DNA from: an uncultured Ignavibacteria bacterium
GTDB taxonomy: Bacteria > Bacteroidota > Ignavibacteria > Kapaibacteriales > UBA2268
DNA: 7,317 bases
Direction of reading: 5' to 3'
NCBI GenBank assembly: GCA_903911805.1
Contig: CAIWET010000022.1
Coordinates: 1-7,317 of the forward strand
Below, one piece after another: positions 1-6,798 of this stretch (its first letter is position 1; every line of letters starts with the position of its first letter). The notes under the pieces were generated by a model, which ran no database searches, was not told the DNA's origin, and was given only the letters and a program-made list of their open reading frames with translations. Both the position numbers and the translations under genes were made by a program.

Positions 1-98
1 ATAAAACAATAATATTAATATTAAATTTATATATTCACAGAAAATATACTTACCAAATTGAATTACTCTTTGATGGTATTATTAATTTTTTAAAACAA

Positions 99-650
99 AT
101 GATGATTAATAAAATCAAAATGGATATCTTAAAACTTGCTAATGATAAGCAATTAGGAAATGTCCAGTTCATTAAAGAAAAAGTATCAGGTAAAATTAGT
201 TGGGGTAAAAGAAAAATTTATGATATAGTGAATGAACTTGGAGCTGGTTATAACATAATTGTATCTGAGCTTTCTCGACTTGGACGTTCAATGTTGGAGT
301 GTATGGAAATACTTTCTGTTTCTACTGATAAAAAAATAAATATTTATTCTGTTAAGGGTAATTGGAATTTAGATAATACCATTCAGTCAAAAATCATTGC
401 TATGGCATTTTCAATGGCTGCTGAAATAGAAAGAGACCTTATCAGTTCCCGAACAAAAGAGGCATTGAGAATTTAAAAACTAAATGGTGTCAAATTAGGT
501 AGACCTATTGGCTCTGGTTCATCAAAACTAGACAAATATAAACCTGAAATAGATGCTCTTAGGGCTAATGGAGCAACCAAACGTTATATAGCTAAAAGGT
601 ATGGAATATCCGAGCAAGGACTATTTTATTGGCTTAAGCAAAATAAGTAA
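99..650 (+). pseudogene. Serine recombinase (resolvase/invertase family), 5'-truncated and interrupted by an in-frame stop
   Basis: Remnant of a small serine site-specific recombinase, a family that cuts and rejoins DNA through a serine-DNA link. The first open part (99-476, 125 residues) contains the family signatures ELSRLGRS and the helix-E pattern AAEIERDLISSRTKEAL, which carry active-site arginines. TAA at 474-476 ends it, but the same frame continues with KLNGVKLGRPIGSG, the usual linker, and then a resolvase-type helix-turn-helix (ATKRYIAKRYGISEQGLFYWL), stopping at 648-650. The stop sits where the family normally has Lys or Arg, so AAA to TAA is the simplest lesion. The N-terminal segment with the catalytic serine (YxRVSTxxQ type) is absent. 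Bases 1-98 are open in this frame to the window edge but encode nothing like it, and neither do the other two forward frames. The domain order resembles Mpi-type invertases of Bacteroidetes (inference). It should be inactive. It converges on the minus-strand genes. Confidence 0.85.
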
Positions 651-671
651 AAAAGGGGCTCGAAGCCCCTT
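649..671 (-). terminator. Intrinsic terminator of the minus-strand operon
   Basis: An eight-base-pair GC-rich stem (653-660 paired with 664-671, loop 661-663) is followed on the minus strand by six T residues (complement of 649-654). It lies 14 bases past the stop of the T9SS-sorted frame at 686. On the plus strand the stem follows directly on the recombinase stop at 648-650, and its T-tail is poor, so it works mainly for minus-strand transcripts but separates the convergent genes. Confidence 0.85.
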
Positions 672-685
672 ATATTCAAAAAATA

Positions 686-3600
686 CTATTTCTTAATCAT
701 AATTTTCTTAATTATAAATTTATCACTTTCGCAATCTTCGATTTTTAAGAAATATACTCCAGTAGAAATTCCTTCTGTTGATATTTGAGTTAGATTGTTT
801 GTTTTTAGTTCTTTTGAGAAAACAATTTGACTTAAATTATTTATTAATTCGATTTGTACTTTTTTACAAATATTGGAAAAAACATTTAAATTAATAATTT
901 CTTCAACCGGGTTTGGATATAAATTTACTCCCAAATCAAGATCAATTTCATTCTCATTTATTTCTTCTCTCAAATCAATAATTTCTCTTGTTATATCTTC
1001 GTCATTTGCAGTTTTGTTGAAATCACTTGTATATTCACTCTCTAATGGATTTGTAACATAACCAAGCATTGTTTCATTTTGAATTTTCTTAAAACGATTG
1101 CTAATTTTTGTCCATAAAAATCTATATTCTTGATTATTATTGTTTAAAACTGTTATGATATGTTTCGATAGTTTTCTATACGCTATTATATTGAATGGCA
1201 AGTTGAAAAGTCTTCCATCACTTTTTCTTTGTAATTTTAGATTCATAGTTCTATAATTTCCATTCGTATAGAAAAATAATTTATTTATGTCTTTAATTCT
1301 TATCCATTCCGACCAAACACTATCTTTTTTATTTGTATAAAGTTGTGGTTCGTAAAGATTATTATTTTCATCTTTTATAATCATATGAGAAAATATACAG
1401 AATTGACTTGTGTCTTTCATTCCGAATAAATGATAAATCCCATCATCTTCAAATGGTTTTTTAAATAATTTTTCTTGAGTCCCAAATATTTTCGGTTCAT
1501 CTTGATTTAGATAGTAGTTCTCAAATATTCTCCTTCTGACATTATAATCATATGGTGAGTTTGAAAAAGGTGCTGCAGATAAGTTTACATTTTTACCATT
1601 AATACTTGTTAATGTTGCTCTTTTATAACTTGTTACTAAAGTGTCATTAGTTATTGCATTCATACCATCTGTTTTATCATAGTCAAATACTAAACTCCAA
1701 ATATCAGAGTTTTCTGCTGGTGTTGAATTTCTGTCAAAAGCCATAAAGTTAACAGTTACTGCTGTATCTGATGGATAATAAGTAGGACTCAACATTTGAA
1801 CAGTTGATTTTCTACCTTGAGCCGAATTTGGATTACTTAAATCTTTTGTTTGATGCCAAATTTTATATGGATAATTTTGTGTTATAAATTTTGGTAAATA
1901 AAGCTGTGAAACTATAGTATCTAAACTTGGTAAAGTTACCATAAATATTGCTCTACCATCAGTTCCAAAATTTACATCTTCACCCTCAAAAAAAACTTTG
2001 TCATATTTATATTTTAAATATTCTGCTGGTGTTCCAGGTGGAATAAATTGTCCATCTTCAACTGTTCTATAAACAACTGGAAATCTATTATTTCTTGTTA
2101 TTTCACTATAGTAGTCTCTATTTAAACAATATACAGTAGAATCATAATATGATTGATATCCTGTTGAATATTGGCTATTATCAATTTTTGGAATATAATT
2201 CACTAAAGAATCGTTGCTGATGCGTAATCTTGTATAATAAATATTTCCATCATCTAAATATCCTTGATTAACATTATCCCAAACTCTTTCTGCCCAAACC
2301 AACGAACAATCGTTTTCACTTAATCTGACTCTTGAATATGAATTTACCGATGGATGAACTGAAATTTTATATTCATTTTGATTTGGAATATATTTTTTTT
2401 GCAAATTATTAGGATTCCAATATAATTCATTCGGACGTTTCCATCCAATTCCTATACCATATAATGAATCAGACCATGAGTAATAATTTCCATTATATGA
2501 GGCATTTACTACAGGAGTTCCCCAATCGTCAATTCTAGTGGATGCATTATAGTTTGAAATCGCTATAGGCGTTGGTATTGTCAATGAATTTGCATTTAAA
2601 TTATCTAAAACAGATTCAACAACTAATCCAACATCTCCATTATATTTGAAGCCATCGTAATAATCTCTACAAGTATAAACTATATATGCTTTAATCATTT
2701 GGGTAATATTATCATATCTTACTACAATTGATGGATTTCTACATTCTTGCCTGTTCGATGTATAACTATTATCTCCATTTAATAGACCAGTGTAAATATT
2801 CATTGAATCAGATACCATATATTCTTGGTCTTCCCAATTAATATTATGAGTCACATCAAATCTATATGTTGGTTTACTACGTCTAATGAATACACCTTTT
2901 CTTCTTGCATAGTTAGTATCAATATATTTGTCATAAACTGCATAATATCTGATTGTATCAGAGCCATTTAATCTGATATTTGGTTGAGTAATCTGATAAG
3001 ATACAATTTTTCTTTGATTTGAATAATCCAAAAACCCATTGAAATTACCAATAGGTATTACAGTTACCTTAAGCAATTTTCCTTCACCAGGTAACAATCT
3101 AACAACTAAATTCTTATCCTGTCCAATTATCGTATCTACCAAATGATGATACGGTTCTTTCATCCAAAACTGATTAGTTAAATTTGTGTCATTGGCTCCT
3201 AGTTCTTGTATCTTTAACAAGCAATATTTATTTGTATCTTGATTTTGGTAGTTAAACTTAATATTCATCTCTCTACATCCTAGGCGTTTCCAATACTGGT
3301 CTTTCCAGTAAGACTTTGGGAGTTTACAATTATACATATTATAAGAACTATCTTTAGTAATAAATTCATCAAATTCAGCAGTGGTGTAGAATTGCATAGA
3401 ACTATCAGTATTATTTGTATTTGTTGGTAAATTCTTCGCAAATATCAATGGATCAGTGCGACGATTCTGAATACCTAAATAAAAATTATTAAACATATTT
3501 GGTTGTAATTTGTTTTTTAATAAAGTTATGTCATAAAAACTTGAATCTTTATTTTCATAACTTGTTGGTAAATATCCACCGCTTTTAGGTTCCCATATTT

Positions 3601-4066
3601 TTTTTGTTTTAATATTTGAAGTGTCAATAAAATTATTTAAAATTCCCGGAGAAGAGATTTCAGGTCGCTGAGAGTACATTTTAATAAAACCTTTACCATA
3701 CCAAGATTGCAATTCGAGATTCATCAATTCTGTTTCATTGATTGAGATAAATTTATGGAGTTTAAATAATTCTGTCCTTGTTGAACGAAGTCCAAGATAA
3801 GTCCTATTTGTATCACACCCCATCAAAGAATAATTATATTTTGATGAATTAAATCCTACGTTTAAATTGTTTGGGTCATTATTTAAATTTATAAAATCAC
3901 CACCAAGCAAATCTGAATTAATGAAATTAAAACCGGTTTCGTTTGAATTAACTTGTGAATTAGGTTGTAAACCTAAAATCTTTTTTTGATCATTATCTGT
4001 TTCAGTAGTTTTAAACCAATAAAAATATCCCTTTGATCCTAATATAAGTGGTAAACTTGTAGTCAC
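686..4066 (-). CDS. T9SS-sorted large surface protein, C-terminal part of a split gene
   Basis: A frame of 1126 residues if the GTG at 4064-4066 is used. I recognise no named family for the whole protein. The last 80 or so residues are a type A T9SS sorting domain: LYPNP at 1049-1053, an IELINNLSQIVFSKEL core, GVYFLKI at 1103-1109, and the end KFIIKKIMIKK. Such domains direct export across the outer membrane and attachment or release. Residues of about 395-720 have repeated beta-strand blocks that look like a sialidase/BNR-style propeller (RNPSIVVRYDN, HPSVNSYSRVRLSENDCSLVW with NIYYTRL, RFPVVYR); this is inference. There is no signal peptide, and the GTG has no convincing Shine-Dalgarno sequence. 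The open frame continues upstream to 4135 with protein-like sequence (RYNEITTRPKTGEEIRV), so the GTG is not a natural start. It is best read as the 3' part of the gene whose 5' part begins at 5514. If the gene is truly broken, this part would not be exported. It ends before a strong terminator. Confidence 0.8.
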   Translation of the reverse strand: MTTSLPLILGSKGYFYWFKTTETDNDQKKILGLQPNSQVNSNETGFNFINSDLLGGDFINLNNDPNNLNVGFNSSKYNYSLMGCDTNRTYLGLRSTRTELFKLHKFISINETELMNLELQSWYGKGFIKMYSQRPEISSPGILNNFIDTSNIKTKKIWEPKSGGYLPTSYENKDSSFYDITLLKNKLQPNMFNNFYLGIQNRRTDPLIFAKNLPTNTNNTDSSMQFYTTAEFDEFITKDSSYNMYNCKLPKSYWKDQYWKRLGCREMNIKFNYQNQDTNKYCLLKIQELGANDTNLTNQFWMKEPYHHLVDTIIGQDKNLVVRLLPGEGKLLKVTVIPIGNFNGFLDYSNQRKIVSYQITQPNIRLNGSDTIRYYAVYDKYIDTNYARRKGVFIRRSKPTYRFDVTHNINWEDQEYMVSDSMNIYTGLLNGDNSYTSNRQECRNPSIVVRYDNITQMIKAYIVYTCRDYYDGFKYNGDVGLVVESVLDNLNANSLTIPTPIAISNYNASTRIDDWGTPVVNASYNGNYYSWSDSLYGIGIGWKRPNELYWNPNNLQKKYIPNQNEYKISVHPSVNSYSRVRLSENDCSLVWAERVWDNVNQGYLDDGNIYYTRLRISNDSLVNYIPKIDNSQYSTGYQSYYDSTVYCLNRDYYSEITRNNRFPVVYRTVEDGQFIPPGTPAEYLKYKYDKVFFEGEDVNFGTDGRAIFMVTLPSLDTIVSQLYLPKFITQNYPYKIWHQTKDLSNPNSAQGRKSTVQMLSPTYYPSDTAVTVNFMAFDRNSTPAENSDIWSLVFDYDKTDGMNAITNDTLVTSYKRATLTSINGKNVNLSAAPFSNSPYDYNVRRRIFENYYLNQDEPKIFGTQEKLFKKPFEDDGIYHLFGMKDTSQFCIFSHMIIKDENNNLYEPQLYTNKKDSVWSEWIRIKDINKLFFYTNGNYRTMNLKLQRKSDGRLFNLPFNIIAYRKLSKHIITVLNNNNQEYRFLWTKISNRFKKIQNETMLGYVTNPLESEYTSDFNKTANDEDITREIIDLREEINENEIDLDLGVNLYPNPVEEIINLNVFSNICKKVQIELINNLSQIVFSKELKTNNLTQISTEGISTGVYFLKIEDCESDKFIIKKIMIKK

Positions 4067-4167
4067 TCTTATTTCTTCACCTGTTTTTGGTCTAGTTGTG
4101 ATTTCATTATATCTGTTTGTTGAATCATTGATCTGTCATTTGTTTCATTAGTAGTAATAACGTTTCA
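4067..4167 (-). other. Junction lesion: TGA stop plus net one-base shift splitting one long gene
   Basis: After the TGA at 4165-4167, the upstream frame stays open and reads NVITTNETNDRS. The downstream frame is closed by TGA at 4136-4138 but open from 4135, reading INDSTNRYNEITTRPKTGEEIRV. A single indel cannot join the two directly, because each frame has a stop on its side; one base substitution and one indel can. The ATG-to-stop distance 5514 to 686 is 4829 bases, consistent with one base lost. I see no slippery heptamer or other sign of programmed recoding, and tryptophan is written as TGG in both halves, so a recoded TGA is unlikely. A sequencing or assembly error is possible. Confidence 0.65.
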
Positions 4168-5514
4168 TGTATAAGGTTGTGAATTATCTCTACCTAACCC
4201 TACTAAGCCAAACCATCTATCAGGAGGATTAACATATCGCTCATAATGTTTGGTATAATAATTACCTACTTCACTTGTACCAATATTCCCGATAAGTTTA
4301 TTTAAGTATCGCTCTGCCTGCCAATTCATTAGGAAACCTTCGATTATTGTATTGAATCTAAATAATTTTGAGCCTGGGTTGGCTTGCGTAAATTGATTAG
4401 AATTATACCTATTTAAAACATTTTGAATGTCCTCAATAATAATATTATCATAATATCCTCTTAGGAATTTTTGTGCATGCGGCGTTTCGAATCGAACCCA
4501 ATTTATTGCTATTGAATCCCTTCCTAAATATGTTACTCTAATTCCCAAGCTGTCTATTTTAAATTTTGATGGACCTTTGGGTGGAGAAAAATCTTTTATT
4601 TCTAGATTATGTTCGTCATCTCTAATTAATTGGAAATGAGCTGAAATTGTAATATTTGAATTATTACTGGGTAACATATTTCTATTAATATGAAAATATC
4701 TTAGTCCAACTGTATCAATCAAATTTCTATAAATTCCTCTATTATTTTGAATAGTATCATAAAGGTTTGAACTTGGAATCTTATCAAATTGAATAAAATC
4801 ATATTTAACAGTATCTACACCCAATTGTGTAGTATCAATTATCGAATATGGTAGCTCAATTCTTAATAAATCAAAATCATTTCCAATTGAATTTCCTATT
4901 TTTGATAAGTTAATGGAAATATACATCTGCCTGCATAAATAATTATTTTTAGTTGCCGTGTCACTTATATCGCTTGATTTACTAAAGAAATCCTGAGGCC
5001 ATGGATTATCTAATATTATGGAATTCTTTTTGGAGCTATCTATAATGAGTTTATAGAAATTGGGGCTATTTGGATTGTTATCGATATTCCCATTTATATA
5101 TTTAAATCCAAAGACTTCTTTAATTGTATCTCCATTTCTGATAACTAATTCATCAGGATTGGTTGAATTTATTAATAAATACGGAGCATATTGAATTGAT
5201 CGAGCATTAAACAATTTTCCATCATTACCATGAGACCAGTTCCAGGGTTTAATAACAAGCATTGCCGAATCTTGGAATTGATCTTCATTATTCCAATCGT
5301 ATATATCTACCTGATTCATTCTCAAAGCTGTATTTATTTTCTTTTTTGAATCCCAGTGCCATCCTTTTAGAAAGTGCTTTTGTTGAAAATTTGGATCACT
5401 TGCATTTAAATAAGTGGTATCTCCATTTACGGTAAATGGGTGTTGTAATGGTACTTTGTCCTGTGATTTAGCTAATGAGAATATTACTAATATTAAAATA
5501 TATATCTTTTTCAT
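4165..5514 (-). CDS. Secreted protein with signal peptide, N-terminal part of a split T9SS cargo gene
   Basis: 449 residues starting at ATG, with Sec signal peptide MKKIYILILVIFSLAKS (Lys-Lys, hydrophobic core to about residue 15, cleavage probably near 17-18). The mature part is rich in Asn, Asp, Ser and beta-strand-like sequence. Conserved-looking blocks are GWHWDSKKKINTALRMNQVD (51-70), MLVIKPWNWSH (85-95), ARSIQYAPYLLIN (104-116) and FGFKYINGNIDNNPNSPNFY (135-154). A near-copy of residues 15-172 lies at the right edge of the window. I do not recognise the family. The frame ends at RWFGLVGLGRDNSQPYT with no sorting domain, which is unusual for a protein of this kind; the sorting domain is at the end of the next frame downstream, so I infer one ancestral protein of about 1609 residues. 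The ATG lies two bases after the stop of the propeller gene, with GAGG at 5520-5523 inside that gene's last codons, indicating translational coupling. If the stop is real, the product would be periplasmic. Confidence 0.8.
   Translation of the reverse strand: MKKIYILILVIFSLAKSQDKVPLQHPFTVNGDTTYLNASDPNFQQKHFLKGWHWDSKKKINTALRMNQVDIYDWNNEDQFQDSAMLVIKPWNWSHGNDGKLFNARSIQYAPYLLINSTNPDELVIRNGDTIKEVFGFKYINGNIDNNPNSPNFYKLIIDSSKKNSIILDNPWPQDFFSKSSDISDTATKNNYLCRQMYISINLSKIGNSIGNDFDLLRIELPYSIIDTTQLGVDTVKYDFIQFDKIPSSNLYDTIQNNRGIYRNLIDTVGLRYFHINRNMLPSNNSNITISAHFQLIRDDEHNLEIKDFSPPKGPSKFKIDSLGIRVTYLGRDSIAINWVRFETPHAQKFLRGYYDNIIIEDIQNVLNRYNSNQFTQANPGSKLFRFNTIIEGFLMNWQAERYLNKLIGNIGTSEVGNYYTKHYERYVNPPDRWFGLVGLGRDNSQPYT
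4999..5472. repeat. Direct repeat, copy A (within the 449-residue frame)
   Basis: This matches 6844-7317 at a constant offset of 1845 bases with no indels. Bases 5303-5415 are identical to 7148-7260 (113 bp), and 5183-5225 to 7028-7070 (43 bp). Elsewhere there are scattered synonymous and amino-acid changes. Confidence 0.85.
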
Positions 5515-5516
5515 AA

Positions 5517-6734
5517 TTACCTCATCACTTGGAATTTTTGAGTATAAATTTTATTTTTAGTTGTCGCTTTTACTATATATGTTCCATTTGACAAATTCAA
5601 TCTAAAGCTCATTTCTTTTGTTGATTGTAATTCAGTTTCACTTGAAATATAAATTATTTTCCCCTCTATATCGCATATTGTAATTTCTATTGGAGGTTCA
5701 ACATCATAGCTACATTTTAAATGCAGAATTCCATCTTGAGTATAATTTATTATTAAATATGGTATTTCGGACTCATAATTAACAGAAGTTATTGAATTTT
5801 TTAATAATGTATATCCTTTTCCTGCTCCCATAAAAACATTCCATAGGCTTTCAGTCCCTCCAGTTTCCATAACTTTATCAGATACGGTATATTTGTAAAT
5901 CTCTCCTGATTCTTTCATTAATTCTAATTGTTTATTTCCAAAATAAAATAATCTTGTATTATCTTTTGTAAATTTAAAATTATAATTGTTACTTTTACTT
6001 GTAAAACTAATTTTATTTTCAATTAAATCATATATAGTTGTATAAAGCTTAATAGCATCTGTTGCTGCAAAGAATTTATCATCAATTGAAAAATCAAAAT
6101 TCCTATACCCCTCGCTACTTTTTGTATCTTGTAAAACTCTAATCAATTCTAATTTTTCAGCATCCCATAATTCAAGTTTTACGTAATCGTCAATTCCTCC
6201 ATTTGGATTGAATTTCTTATATGGGTAGCCTATGGCAAACATTTTTCCGCTGTTTGATATTTGAGCACTTTGAATTGAATGGATTTGGATTTGTTTAATA
6301 ATAGAATCATTTTGCATATCAACTATTCTAATCATTCCATCTGCATAAATCCAATACATATACTTATCATCGTTAGATATAGCAAGAAAAACAATACCAC
6401 CACCAAATTGTTTTAAATATATTTCTGATTTAACATCCCATATTGCAATACCACCACTAAATCCAGAAATCAAATAATTACCTGAATTTGATATTGATAA
6501 ATGATAGCAGGGATATGGACGAGTCCCTTGAAACCTCCTTAATCGTTCCCCTGAAATAGGATCCATAATTACAATACTATCGCCAATAGCACAATATAAA
6601 TATTTGCCATCAGGTGAAAACTTTGCAAATTGAATAATCTCTGGAAAAGTTTTCTGCCAGACAACTTCAAGCTGGCTCCACGCCATCGCTGATGTTGCTA
6701 AGAAAAGTAACACTAAGAATAAAGTTCGTTTCAT
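5517..6734 (-). CDS. Secreted WD40-like beta-propeller protein with T9SS-like C-terminal tail
   Basis: 405 residues with a clear Sec signal peptide (MKRTLFLVLLFLATSAMAWS, cleavage likely near 18-20). Residues 25 to about 320 contain propeller-blade repeats with the usual turn and strand pattern: AKFSPDGKYLYCAI (37-50), LSISNSGNYLISGF followed by GGIAIWD (79-100), LAISNDDKYMYWI followed by GMIRIVD (117-139), AQISNSGKMFAIGY followed by KLELWD (157-191), FDFSIDDKFFAAT (213-225) and FKFTKDNTRLFYF (253-265). That makes about six or seven blades of YVTN/WD40 type, which usually serve as binding scaffolds. Residues of about 325-405 resemble a T9SS sorting domain (IEITICDIEGKIIYIS, then LNLSNGTYIVKATT, then YTQKFQVMR), though the typical PNP motif is missing. 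The ATG is chosen because AGGAG lies six bases upstream and the signal peptide begins there. It is the first gene of an operon with the downstream split gene. Its ligand is unknown; a surface or secreted partner of the neighbouring protein is speculation. Confidence 0.85.
   Translation of the reverse strand: MKRTLFLVLLFLATSAMAWSQLEVVWQKTFPEIIQFAKFSPDGKYLYCAIGDSIVIMDPISGERLRRFQGTRPYPCYHLSISNSGNYLISGFSGGIAIWDVKSEIYLKQFGGGIVFLAISNDDKYMYWIYADGMIRIVDMQNDSIIKQIQIHSIQSAQISNSGKMFAIGYPYKKFNPNGGIDDYVKLELWDAEKLELIRVLQDTKSSEGYRNFDFSIDDKFFAATDAIKLYTTIYDLIENKISFTSKSNNYNFKFTKDNTRLFYFGNKQLELMKESGEIYKYTVSDKVMETGGTESLWNVFMGAGKGYTLLKNSITSVNYESEIPYLIINYTQDGILHLKCSYDVEPPIEITICDIEGKIIYISSETELQSTKEMSFRLNLSNGTYIVKATTKNKIYTQKFQVMR
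5520..5523 (-). promoter_or_regulatory. Ribosome binding site overlapping the upstream gene's end
   Basis: GAGG on the minus strand, five bases before the ATG at 5512-5514, overlapping the last codons of the propeller gene. It fixes the start of the 449-residue frame and supports co-translation of the two genes. Confidence 0.6.
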
Positions 6735-6740
6735 AAGAAA

Positions 6741-6745
6741 CTCCT
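6741..6745 (-). promoter_or_regulatory. Shine-Dalgarno AGGAG of the propeller gene
   Basis: AGGAG on the minus strand, six bases before the ATG at 6732-6734. This is a good match to the consensus and fixes the start. The 64 bases between this ATG and the preceding gene's stop must also hold the operon promoter if one exists here; I could not identify one with confidence. Confidence 0.7.
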
Positions 6746-6770
6746 AAATTAATTTTAAAAATAGAACATT

Positions 6771-6787
6771 AAAAAGAGCAAAGCTCT
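6771..6787 (-). terminator. Short intrinsic terminator after the truncated paralogue
   Basis: A five-base-pair stem (6775-6779 with 6783-6787, loop 6780-6782) is followed on the minus strand by four or more T residues (complement of 6771-6774). It lies just downstream of the stop at 6799 and before the propeller gene. The stem is short, so termination may be partial. Confidence 0.55.
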
Positions 6788-6798
6788 CAAAAGCAAAA

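Noticed and set aside
10..23. 14-base perfect palindrome (TAATATTAATATTA)
   Set aside because: It is pure A/T in a very AT-rich stretch and has no second copy that I could see, so it is not good evidence for a recombination or operator site.
873..1061. 62-residue open frame on the plus strand
   Set aside because: It lies antisense inside the sorting-domain region of the large minus-strand frame, has low-complexity Ser/Ile/Leu composition and no ribosome binding site. It is a shadow of that gene.
4130..4167. Programmed frameshift or stop-codon readthrough joining the two large frames
   Set aside because: There is no slippery heptamer at the overlap, and joining requires both reading through TGA and a shift. 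TGA acts as a stop and TGG encodes tryptophan elsewhere in these genes.
6752..6781. Sigma-70-like promoter on the minus strand (TTGCTC, 18-base gap, TAAAAT) before the propeller gene
   Set aside because: The -35-like element lies inside the terminator hairpin, and transcription would start at or in the Shine-Dalgarno sequence, leaving almost no leader. Such matches are expected by chance in AT-rich DNA, and FCB-group promoters often differ from this consensus.
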